Assembly: GCA_039185015.1 (NCBI GenBank) | Contig: JBCDAU010000006.1 | Location: 62,001 to 126,000, forward strand | Length of the DNA stretch: 64,000 nucleotides | Source of the DNA: JBCBSZ01 sp039185015 | Lineage (GTDB): Bacteria > Actinomycetota > Acidimicrobiia > Acidimicrobiales > Poriferisodalaceae | Direction of reading: 5' to 3' | Shown: positions 1 through 7,050 of the stretch, piece by piece | Layout of the letters: each line of letters starts with the position of its first letter | How positions within the stretch are numbered: position 1 is the stretch's first letter | Translations under genes and position numbers: made by a program | The notes under the pieces: generated by a model | Databases searched by the model: none | Seen by the model: only the letters and a program-made list of their open reading frames with translations | What the model was told of the DNA's origin: nothing

Positions 1-20
1 GATCGGCGATCGGAGACCTG

Positions 21-956
21 ATGTCCACCCACCTCCACCACCCCGTCGTCCTGGGCGCGGGCCCGGTCGGCCGGGCCGTCGTCGCTCGGCTGGTCGAGCG
101 GGGCGCCCACCCGACGGTGGTGACCCGGAGCGGCACCGAGCTCGTCGGTGCCGACGCCGTCGCCGCCGACGTGACCGACCCGGTGGTCGCGAAGACCGTC
201 CTCGGCCACGCGACCGCCGTGTTCCAGTGCGCGCAACCGCCGTACCACCGCTGGGCCGAGGAGTTCCCCGGACTCCAACGCACCATCGTCGAGGGCTGCG
301 AGGCGGCCGGCGCTCACCTCATCGCACTGGAGAACCTCTACGGCTACGGCCGGCCCGACGGCCCGATGACCGAGGACCACCCGATGCGGCCCCACACCGC
401 GAAGGGCCGGGTCCGCGCCGCCATGTGGGACGAGCTGCACGCCGCCCACACCCAGGGTCGGGTGCGGACCGCTGCCGTACGGGCCAGCGACTTCTTCGGT
501 CCCGGTGTCGCGATGTCGACCTACGGTGAGCGCTTCTTCCCCCGGCTGCTCGCCGGCCGGAAGGCCGAGCTCCTCGGCGACCCCGAGACCCGCCACTCCA
601 TCACCTACGTGCCCGACGTCGCGGCCGCCATGGTGCGCGTCGCCGAGGACGAGTCGGCCTGGGGTCGTGCCTGGCACGTGCCCACCGCTCCGGCGATCAC
701 CCAGCGCGAGATCGTCGAGCTCGCCGCCGAAGCGGCCGGAGCCGAGGCGACCTACACCGAGGTGCACCGGTGGATGCTCCGCCTGGCCGGGCTCGTCAAC
801 CCCGGCGCGAAGGAGACGATCGAGATGCTCTACGAGTTCGAACACGACTTCGTGATCGACTCCTCCGCCTTCGAGGCGCGGTTCGACATGACCGCCACCC
901 CGCTCGCCACCGCGCTGGACGAGACGATCGAGTGGTTCCGAGGGCAGGCGTCGTGA
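21..956 (+). CDS. NAD(P)-dependent epimerase/dehydrogenase-like oxidoreductase
   Basis: A 311-residue protein of the extended short-chain dehydrogenase/reductase (NAD-dependent epimerase) type. The N-terminus has a Rossmann strand with a Gly-rich turn (VVLGAGPVGRAVV, residues 9-21), and mid-protein there is a YGYGRPDG segment. The substrate cannot be read from the sequence; sugar-nucleotide or quinone-type reduction are both possible. The ATG at 21 follows a GGAG at 11-14. The stop overlaps the GTG start of the cupredoxin gene (GTGA), so the two are probably translated together. The reading frame is intact and normal in length for the family. Confidence 0.8.
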   Translation: MSTHLHHPVVLGAGPVGRAVVARLVERGAHPTVVTRSGTELVGADAVAADVTDPVVAKTVLGHATAVFQCAQPPYHRWAEEFPGLQRTIVEGCEAAGAHLIALENLYGYGRPDGPMTEDHPMRPHTAKGRVRAAMWDELHAAHTQGRVRTAAVRASDFFGPGVAMSTYGERFFPRLLAGRKAELLGDPETRHSITYVPDVAAAMVRVAEDESAWGRAWHVPTAPAITQREIVELAAEAAGAEATYTEVHRWMLRLAGLVNPGAKETIEMLYEFEHDFVIDSSAFEARFDMTATPLATALDETIEWFRGQAS

Positions 957-1702
957 TCGGTTCCTCGCTCGGCGCCCGCGTCGCGCTCGCCACCGGGCCG
1001 GTCGTCTTCGCGGTGCTCTTCGTGTTCCGCGGCATCCGCCCGGTCGCCGATCCGACCATCCTCGGGATCGCCACCGTGCTCCTCGTCGTCACCGGCTTCC
1101 TGCTGCGCGGACGTCGATGGGCGGCCGTCGGCGAGCTCGGTTTCGTCGTCGCCCTCTTCGCCTCCCCGGCCAGCCGATCGTTCTCGTTCGATCTCGCCGG
1201 CATCGACAGCACGGGATGGCAGGTGTTCGCCGTGGTCGGCCTGGTGTCCCTCGGTCTGGCCGCCGCCACGGCGCTGGTCGTGCTCACCGACCGGCGCCGC
1301 CCGCGGGAGCTCGTGTTGGCGACCGGGGGCGGCGCCGCCCTCGGCGTCGGCTTCATCGTCGCCATCCAGGCCGTCGAGCCGATCCAGGCGTACGCGACCG
1401 ACCTGACCGATGACCAGCTCGCCGCCCTCCCGGAGGTCGAGCTCCTGGACTTCGCCTACGACCCGCTCGTGTTCGAGGTCCCCGCGGGCGGGGTCTACCG
1501 CGCCCGGCTGGTCAACCCGACCGATGTCCCCCATACCTTCACCGTCGACGAGCTCGACCTCGACGTCTACGTCCCGGCTCGTCGATGGGCCGTGGTGGAG
1601 ATCGACGGCGCCGGTCTCGCCACGGACGATCGGTACCTCGTGATCTGCACGATCGGCGACCACCTCGAGCGCGGCATGCAGGCCGTCGTGCGGCGAGGGT
1701 GA
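953..1702 (+). CDS. Polytopic membrane protein with C-terminal cupredoxin domain
   Basis: A 249-residue protein starting at the GTG that overlaps the previous stop (GTGA). The first 145 residues hold about five hydrophobic segments (roughly 8-25, 34-51, 60-72, 90-111, 121-140). Residues about 165-245 read as a cupredoxin fold with a complete type-1 copper set: H194 (PHTF), C232, H237 and M242 in a C-x4-H-x4-M arrangement. The copper site should face outward and could carry electrons or hold copper. Membrane fusions of this sort are uncommon, and the partner is not evident from the adjacent oxidoreductase. The product class is secure and the physiological role is unknown. Confidence 0.72.
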   Translation: MIGSSLGARVALATGPVVFAVLFVFRGIRPVADPTILGIATVLLVVTGFLLRGRRWAAVGELGFVVALFASPASRSFSFDLAGIDSTGWQVFAVVGLVSLGLAAATALVVLTDRRRPRELVLATGGGAALGVGFIVAIQAVEPIQAYATDLTDDQLAALPEVELLDFAYDPLVFEVPAGGVYRARLVNPTDVPHTFTVDELDLDVYVPARRWAVVEIDGAGLATDDRYLVICTIGDHLERGMQAVVRRG

Positions 1703-1899
1703 CGAAACTCGTTCGCCGCACGCGTCCCGCGCTCCTACCGTGGTGTGCGACGTCCGACGAGTCGAAGGAGCGATGACGACATGACCGTCTCTGCCGAGCT
1801 CCTCCTCGCCGGTCGCGCCTCCCGAAGGGCCTGACGCCGCTCCACCGCAGTGGGCGACCGGTCGCAACCGACCGCATCGACTCACAGGAGCACATCCAC
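1703..1899. other. 197-bp spacer before the RIO kinase gene
   Basis: No gene of convincing length. There is a TACCGT hexamer at 1736-1741, a good promoter -10 candidate for the kinase gene. AAGGAG at 1765-1770 is followed by ATG at 1781 opening a 17-codon frame (to 1833), which could be a leader peptide but has no further support. A CAGGAG at 1885-1890 is the likely ribosome binding site of the kinase gene. Confidence 0.4.
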
Positions 1900-2652
1900 G
1901 TGCGCACCATCCCCGACGGGCTCGTCCTCGATCCCGTCGACGAACACGACCTCGGCGTCCTTCGCTCCGGCAAGGAAGCGCAGATCAACGTCGTCGAATG
2001 GACCGACGGCGACGGGCACCGCTGCCTCGTCGCCCGCAAGCTCTACCTCCCCCGGGAGGTGAAGGCGAAGGGAACGCTGGAAGCCCTCGGTGCTCAGCGC
2101 TCCACCGCCTTTCGCAACGACGCGGCGTACCGGGAGGGCCGCCAGTTCCGCAAGACCCGCGATCGTCGAGCCGTCGAGCGCATGACCACCTACGGCAAGC
2201 GACTCCTCCAGGACCGCTGGACGAGCCACGAGCACGACGTGATGCGTCGACTCTGGGACGAGGGCGCGCCGGTGCCGTATCCCATCCGGTACGGAGCCGA
2301 CGTCTTCCACCTCGAGTACGTCGGCGACGCCGAGCAGGCCGCGCCCCAGCTCGCCCAGGCGCGGCTCGACGACGACGACCTGGCCATCGCGTGGGAGCAG
2401 GTGGTCGACGGGCTCCACGCCATCACCCGGGCCGGGTACGCGCATGGCGACCTGTCCGCCTACAACGTGCTGTGGTGGGACGGGCAGGTGTGGTTCATCG
2501 ACTTCCCGCAGGCCGTCGACCTGGCGGCGAACCCCAACGGCTTCGAGTTCCTCCACCGCGACGTCCTCAACGTGACGACGTGGTTCAACCGGCGCGGGCT
2601 CGACGAGGACGCAGAGGAGGTGTTCGCCGAGGTGCTGAGCTCGGCCTGGTGA
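1900..2652 (+). CDS. RIO-type protein kinase
   Basis: A 250-residue atypical serine kinase of the RIO1 family. Visible motifs are the nucleotide loop SGKEAQIN (23-30), the ATP lysine K47, the catalytic loop HGDLSAYN (182-189, D184 and N189) and the metal-binding IDFPQ (D201). These are all the residues expected of an active kinase. GTG at 1900 is chosen because CAGGAG lies ten bases upstream. In archaea and eukaryotes RIO1 acts in small-subunit ribosome maturation; bacterial substrates are poorly known, so only the kinase assignment is firm. Its 3' end faces uridine phosphorylase across a 52-bp gap. Confidence 0.85.
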   Translation: MRTIPDGLVLDPVDEHDLGVLRSGKEAQINVVEWTDGDGHRCLVARKLYLPREVKAKGTLEALGAQRSTAFRNDAAYREGRQFRKTRDRRAVERMTTYGKRLLQDRWTSHEHDVMRRLWDEGAPVPYPIRYGADVFHLEYVGDAEQAAPQLAQARLDDDDLAIAWEQVVDGLHAITRAGYAHGDLSAYNVLWWDGQVWFIDFPQAVDLAANPNGFEFLHRDVLNVTTWFNRRGLDEDAEEVFAEVLSSAW

Positions 2653-2704
2653 GTCGCCGTTGCGCCTGGCCGCTTCGGGGTCCCCGCTCGGGCAAGCAGG
2701 TCGG

Positions 2705-3460
2705 TCAGCTCAAACGACGAGCGGCGAGGAGCACCACGTCGACCGCTCGCTGCTCGGCGAGGGCGTGTGTCTCCTCCGCCGGCGTCTCCTGCTGATGCCG
2801 ATTCACGAGCACCCCGGCGACGCAGCCGGCCCGCCAGCCCTGCGATGCGCACATCGTGAACAGGGTCGCCGACTCCATCTCGTAGTTGAGCACCCCCAGC
2901 TGCTCCCACTCGGCGGCGCTCCCGCGAAAGCGCGGGATGATCCGGCCGGTGACCGTGTCGTAGCGCTCCTGGCCCGGGTAGAAGGTGTCGGACGAGGCCG
3001 TGATGCCCACGTGGTGCGGGTAGCCGGACTCCTCGGCCGCCTCGACGAGCGCACGCGTGCACTCGAAGGTGGACGTCGCCGGGTACTCGGCCGGCGCGAA
3101 GTGGCCGCTCGCGCCGTCGAGGCGAACGGCCGCCTGGGTGACGATCACGTCGGCCACCCCGACATCGGGCTGGATGGCTCCCGTCGTGCCGACCCGGAGG
3201 AAGGTCCGGACCCCGCACTGGGCCAGCTCTTCGACGGCGATCGAGACGGACGGTCCGCCGATGCCGGTGGAGCACACGGCGACGGGGGTGTCGTCGAGGT
3301 AGCCGAGCCAGCTCGTGAACTCGCGGTTGCTGGCGAGCTGGCGAGCACGCTCCAGTCCTCGCGCGATCTTCTCGGGACGGGCGGGGTCGCCGGGCACGAC
3401 GGCGACGGTCGCGCCCTCGAGCATCTCGGTGGTCAGTTCGAGGTGGAAGGTGCCAGCCAT
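2705..3460 (-). CDS. udp: Uridine phosphorylase
   Basis: A 251-residue NP-1 family nucleoside phosphorylase, the size expected for Udp. It cleaves uridine with phosphate to uracil and ribose-1-phosphate. Family segments seen are VVPGDPARPEKIA near residue 21, STGIGGPSVSIAVEEL, RVGTTGAIQP and the ribose-binding YEMESATLFTM. The upstream in-frame extension lacks family similarity, so ATG at 3460 is used. No Shine-Dalgarno is present; TACCGT at 3473-3468 ends 7 bases before the ATG, which fits a leaderless transcript. It is divergent from the aldo/keto reductase with only 42 bp between the start codons. Confidence 0.88.
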   Translation of the reverse strand: MAGTFHLELTTEMLEGATVAVVPGDPARPEKIARGLERARQLASNREFTSWLGYLDDTPVAVCSTGIGGPSVSIAVEELAQCGVRTFLRVGTTGAIQPDVGVADVIVTQAAVRLDGASGHFAPAEYPATSTFECTRALVEAAEESGYPHHVGITASSDTFYPGQERYDTVTGRIIPRFRGSAAEWEQLGVLNYEMESATLFTMCASQGWRAGCVAGVLVNRHQQETPAEETHALAEQRAVDVVLLAARRLS

Positions 3461-3467
3461 GCGCACC

Positions 3468-3493
3468 ACGGTAGGGCCACGCCGAGCTACGGT
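3468..3493. promoter_or_regulatory. Back-to-back leaderless promoters for udp and the aldo/keto reductase
   Basis: Minus-strand TACCGT (3473-3468) lies 7 bases from the udp ATG. Plus-strand TACGGT (3488-3493) lies 9 bases from the ATG at 3503. Both fit TAnnnT -10 elements whose start point falls at or beside the start codon. The two promoters must overlap in their -35 zones because only 42 bp separate the genes. Confidence 0.55.
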
Positions 3494-3502
3494 CCGCCGA
3501 CG

Positions 3503-4498
3503 ATGATCGATCCCGAGCTGGTGCCGTCGGTGAGGTTGGCGAGCGGGGCAGAGGTGCCGGCCGTCGGGTTGGGCACCTTCGGCTCCGACCACGTGTCGCA
3601 CGACCAGGTCGCCGCCGCCGTCGAGCGTGCGGTGCACCTCGGGTACCGGCACCTCGACTGCGCCTCCGTCTACGGCAACGAGGACCGGATCGGCGCGGCG
3701 CTCGGTCGCCTCACCGCGAACGGCATCTCTCGCGACGACCTCTGGATCAGCTCGAAGGTCTGGAATGACGCCCATCACGACGTCGCCTCGTCGTGCGAGC
3801 GGACCTTGCAGGACCTCGGCCTCGACCACCTCGACGTGTATCTCGTCCACTGGCCCTTCCCGAACCACCATCCGCCGCACGCCGACGTCGGGAGCCGCAG
3901 CGCAGACGCTCGCCCGCACGAGCCGGCACGGTTCAGGGACACGTGGGCGCAGATGGAGTCGCTGGTCCAACGGGGTCTCGTCCGCCACATCGGCACGTCG
4001 AACATGACGATCCCCAAGCTCGAGGCGTTGCTCGCCACGGTGGAGATCGCTCCGGCGGTCAACCAGATGGAGCTGCATCCGCACTTCCAGCAACCGGAGC
4101 TCGTCGCGTACCTCGATGCGCACGGGATCCGACCGATCGGCTTCTGCCCGCTCGGATCACCCGCTCGCCCGGAGCGGGACACCACCCCCGACGACACCGC
4201 GCCGCTCGCCGATCCGGTGATCGGAGCGATCGCCTCGACGCACGGCGTGCACCCCGCAGCGATCTGTCTCCGGTGGGCGGTCCAGCGCGGCCAGATCCCG
4301 CTGCCGTTCTCGACCGACCCCGCCCATCAGCTCGACAACCTGCGCGCGGTCACCGAGCTCCGCCTCTCCGACGAGGAGATGGGCCGGCTCGCCGACGTCG
4401 ACCGGTCGTGCCGGTTGATCAAGGGTCAGGTCTTCTGCTGGCGGGACGATCAGCCGTGGCAGGAGCTGTGGGACCCCGACGGGGTCATCGCGACCTGA
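3503..4498 (+). CDS. Aldo/keto reductase
   Basis: A 331-residue NADPH-dependent carbonyl reductase of the AKR superfamily. The family landmarks are VGLGTFGS, the catalytic tetrad region (HLDCASVYGNED with Asp and Tyr, SSKVWN with Lys, LVHWPFP with His), GTSNM, and a C-terminal nucleotide region ending in PFSTDPAHQLDN. The sequence AIGAAL.RL and CLRWAVQRG follow the usual AKR order, so the barrel is complete. ATG at 3503 is the first Met before the conserved core and is probably leaderless. Its 3' end overlaps the convergent FAD oxidase gene by 14 bp. The substrate is not predictable. Confidence 0.87.
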   Translation: MIDPELVPSVRLASGAEVPAVGLGTFGSDHVSHDQVAAAVERAVHLGYRHLDCASVYGNEDRIGAALGRLTANGISRDDLWISSKVWNDAHHDVASSCERTLQDLGLDHLDVYLVHWPFPNHHPPHADVGSRSADARPHEPARFRDTWAQMESLVQRGLVRHIGTSNMTIPKLEALLATVEIAPAVNQMELHPHFQQPELVAYLDAHGIRPIGFCPLGSPARPERDTTPDDTAPLADPVIGAIASTHGVHPAAICLRWAVQRGQIPLPFSTDPAHQLDNLRAVTELRLSDEEMGRLADVDRSCRLIKGQVFCWRDDQPWQELWDPDGVIAT

Positions 4499-5762
4499 GT
4501 CCCTCGGCGACGGCCCAGTCGTTGGCCATCACCCCGTTCGGATCGAGACGATGCATCAGCTCGATGGCGTCATCGCGTCGAGGCGTCGGTGCCTCGAGCG
4601 AGTGACCGGGCGTGAAGACCTTGCCCCAGTGCGGCCGAGGCTCGAACGGATCCAGCGCCGCCTCGACGGCCCCCGATGCCTCCTCGACGGCCGTCACGTC
4701 GGGCTCCCAGGTGAAGTGGAACGCCAGCGAGTCCCGCCCGCAGTGCGGACTGAGCCAGAGCGAGTCGGCGGCGACGGTCCGGAGCTCACCGGTCAGCAGC
4801 GGGGTGAGCTCGGGCCCGATGCGATCGAGCGCGAGGATCGCCGCTCGTGCGGAGGCACGGGGGACGAAGTACTCGGTCTGGAGCTCGTGGCCGGTGTTCG
4901 GGATGGCATCCGCCCGGAAGTGGGGCAGGCGTTCGGACCACGGCCCCGGCCGCCCGAGCTGCTCGGTGCAGTGCGCTGGGTCACTGCCGGGCACGACGTG
5001 GACCGGCCGGTCGGCGCGCGCTGCCGCCTCGACGACGTCGGCGACCGGGCGGGCGCTGTCGGTCCGGCGCTTGATCCACGCCTGGTCGATCACGCCACGC
5101 CAGCGGGTGAAGAGGCTCACGCTGTCGCCGGAGGCGAAGACCTCGTCGACGGCGTCGGCGACGTCACCGATCGGGAGCGCGAGGTGGACCGTCTGGGCCA
5201 TCTCGGTGGCCGGCTCGAGGTCGAGGGTCAGCGCGGTGACCGCGCCGAAGCAGCCCAGCCCGACGACGAGCCCGTCGAAGTCGACGTCGCCACGGCGCCG
5301 CTCGACGACCTCGCCGGTCGGTGTCACGAGCTCGATGCCGGCGACGGCCGTGGCGAGGTTGCCCCGGTCGTCACCCGAGCCGTGGGTGGCCGTGGCGACG
5401 GCCCCGGCCACGCAGAGGTGGGGTAGCGACGCCAGGTTCGGCACGGCCAGCGCATGCGGGGCGAGCAGCGAGATGAGGCGTGAGTAGGTCATCGACCCGT
5501 CGATCGTGACCGTCGACCGATCGGGCCCGATCTCGAACCGCTCTCCCAGGCCCGAGAGGCTGACCATGGTCGACGCATCGGTGATGCCCGTGAAGGTGTG
5601 CCGCGTCCCGACGATGCGGACCCGCTCGTTCGACGAGAGCACGGCGGCGAGCTCGTCGATCGAACCCGGCACCGCCACCTCGTCGGCGAGGTATCGGTAG
5701 GTACCACCCCAGTTCTCCACGACGGGCAGCATCGCAGACACGAACGCGTCGACGCCTTGCAT
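4485..5762 (-). CDS. AldO-like FAD-linked alditol/xylitol oxidase
   Basis: About 425 residues of the vanillyl-alcohol-oxidase flavoprotein family, closest by eye to Streptomyces alditol oxidase (AldO). It has NWGGTY at the N-terminus, RVRIVGTRHTF (whose His aligns with the residue that carries covalent FAD in AldO), LPNLASLPHLCVAGAVATATHGSG and a C-terminal HWGKVF. It should oxidise polyols with O2, releasing peroxide. Three in-frame ATGs are possible (5795, 5762 and one further in). The 5762 codon is preferred because the longer N-terminus is not family sequence. Start codons 5795 and 5762 each fall inside a PadR-type operator, so control by the divergent PadR is likely. Confidence 0.8.
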   Translation of the reverse strand: MQGVDAFVSAMLPVVENWGGTYRYLADEVAVPGSIDELAAVLSSNERVRIVGTRHTFTGITDASTMVSLSGLGERFEIGPDRSTVTIDGSMTYSRLISLLAPHALAVPNLASLPHLCVAGAVATATHGSGDDRGNLATAVAGIELVTPTGEVVERRRGDVDFDGLVVGLGCFGAVTALTLDLEPATEMAQTVHLALPIGDVADAVDEVFASGDSVSLFTRWRGVIDQAWIKRRTDSARPVADVVEAAARADRPVHVVPGSDPAHCTEQLGRPGPWSERLPHFRADAIPNTGHELQTEYFVPRASARAAILALDRIGPELTPLLTGELRTVAADSLWLSPHCGRDSLAFHFTWEPDVTAVEEASGAVEAALDPFEPRPHWGKVFTPGHSLEAPTPRRDDAIELMHRLDPNGVMANDWAVAEGLRSR

Positions 5763-5774
5763 ACTCGGTATTGA
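5758..5774. promoter_or_regulatory. PadR-type operator copy 1 (imperfect)
   Basis: TGCATACTCGGTATTGA is an imperfect copy of the perfect palindrome at 5791-5807 and shares its left arm TGCATAC and core spacing. The centres are 33 bp apart, about three helical turns, so two repressor dimers could bind one DNA face. This copy overlaps the chosen start codon of the FAD oxidase gene. Confidence 0.6.
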
Positions 5775-5790
5775 CCTCGGAGCTCGGCTC

Positions 5791-5807
5791 TGCATACTTG
5801 GTATGCA
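5791..5807. promoter_or_regulatory. PadR-type operator copy 2 (perfect palindrome)
   Basis: TGCATACTTGGTATGCA is a perfect inverted repeat with 7-bp arms and a 3-bp centre. Its last base is the A of the padR ATG. ATAC/GTAT half-sites are typical of PadR-family operators. The position over the start codon implies tight autorepression of padR and the ABC exporter genes behind it. Confidence 0.7.
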
Positions 5808-6328
5808 TGGCAGTGCGCGAGGGGCTGCTCGCCCTCCTTCGAGACGAACCTCGATACGGCTACGAGCTGAAGACCGGCTTCGAGTCCACGACGGGCGGCG
5901 TGTGGCCGCTCAACGTCGGGCAGGTCTACACGACGCTCGACCGCCTCGAGCGCGACGGGCTGGTGTCGATGCGCCTCGGCACCGACGAGCAGAAGCGGTA
6001 CGCGATCACCGGCGCCGGCCTCGACGAGCTCGGTGCCTGGTGGCAGACCGTCCCCGCCAGCGAGCCGCCGCCTCGCGACGAGCTGATGCTCAAGGTGCTC
6101 TTCGCCGTCGAACAGGGGACCGACCACGCGCTCGACGTCGTCACCCGCCAGCGCACCGCCCTCACCGAGCTGTTGCAACGGCGTCGCCGGGAGCGGCGAG
6201 ACCTGACGACCGATGACTCGTCCGAGCTCGCGGCCGCCCTCGTCACCGACGCGCTGATCGTGCGAGCCGAGGCGGATCTGCGTTGGCTCGACGTCTGCGA
6301 AGCACGACTCCCGGAAGGACGCCGATGA
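5807..6328 (+). CDS. PadR-family transcriptional regulator
   Basis: A 173-residue repressor with an N-terminal winged helix (LLALLRDEPRYGYELK, VGQVYTTLDRLERDGLV, KRYAITGAGLDEL) and a C-terminal Vir_act_alpha_C-like helical region rich in Arg and Leu. ATG at 5807 directly follows the palindrome and matches the family N-terminus; the in-frame ATG at 5771 would place operator DNA inside the gene. The stop overlaps the ATP-binding protein start (ATGA). PadR genes in front of MacB-type exporters usually sense the exported compound, which is inferred here from context. Confidence 0.9.
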   Translation: MAVREGLLALLRDEPRYGYELKTGFESTTGGVWPLNVGQVYTTLDRLERDGLVSMRLGTDEQKRYAITGAGLDELGAWWQTVPASEPPPRDELMLKVLFAVEQGTDHALDVVTRQRTALTELLQRRRRERRDLTTDDSSELAAALVTDALIVRAEADLRWLDVCEARLPEGRR

Positions 6329-7050
6329 CCGCCAGTCCCCCGCCCAACATGCCAGCGCTGTCGTTCCGGAGCGTGACCAAGTCGTTCGGTGCCGGGTCGA
6401 CCGAGGTCCGGGCGCTGACCGACGTGGACCTCGAGATCGCCGCCGGCGAGTTCGTCGCCGTCATGGGTCCGTCCGGCTGTGGCAAGTCGACGCTGCTCCA
6501 CCTCGCCGGCGCGCTCGAACGCCCCGACGCCGGGCGAGTCGAGGTCGCCGGGCGAGACCTCACCGACCTGGACCTCAGCGAGACCGCCGAGCTGCGACGG
6601 CGGGAGGTCGGCTACGTGTTCCAGCAGCTGAACCTGATCCCGTCCCTGACCGCGTTGGAGAACGTCATGCTCCCACTCGAGCTCGACGGGGTCTCGAAGC
6701 GACGCGCTCGGTCACTCGCATCGGAGGCGCTCGGCTCCGTCGGCGTCGACGAGCAGATCGAGCGCTACCCCGACGACTTCTCGGGTGGCCAGCAGCAACG
6801 CATCGCGATCGCCCGCGCCCTGATCGGGGAGCGCAGCCTGATCCTGGCCGACGAGCCGACCGGCGCGCTCGACACCGTGACGAGCGACCAGATCGTCGAG
6901 CTGCTCGCGGGGGTCGCCCGAGAGGGCGCCACGGTCGTGATGGTGACCCACGACCCGAGGTTCGCCTCGTACACCGACCGAGTGGTCTTCCTCCGGGACG
7001 GACGCATCGTCGACCAGACCCGCTCCCACCTCGCGACGCTCGAACGATGA
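6325..7050 (+). CDS. ABC transporter ATP-binding protein (MacB/LolD type)
   Basis: A 241-residue ATPase with Walker A GPSGCGKST, Q-loop FQQLNLIPSLTALENV, signature SGGQQQRIAIARAL, Walker B LILADEPTGALD and a switch His in VTHDPRFASYTDRV. All catalytic residues are present. The GALD box and long-loop order are those of the MacB/LolD/FtsE group that energises FtsX-type permeases. ATG at 6325 overlaps the padR stop and its own stop overlaps the permease start (both ATGA), so the three genes form one translationally coupled operon. Confidence 0.92.
   Translation: MTASPPPNMPALSFRSVTKSFGAGSTEVRALTDVDLEIAAGEFVAVMGPSGCGKSTLLHLAGALERPDAGRVEVAGRDLTDLDLSETAELRRREVGYVFQQLNLIPSLTALENVMLPLELDGVSKRRARSLASEALGSVGVDEQIERYPDDFSGGQQQRIAIARALIGERSLILADEPTGALDTVTSDQIVELLAGVAREGATVVMVTHDPRFASYTDRVVFLRDGRIVDQTRSHLATLER

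Noticed and set aside
1781..1833. 17-codon leader frame before the RIO kinase gene
   Set aside because: It has AAGGAG upstream, but no overlap with the kinase gene, no notable composition and no way to test conservation here.
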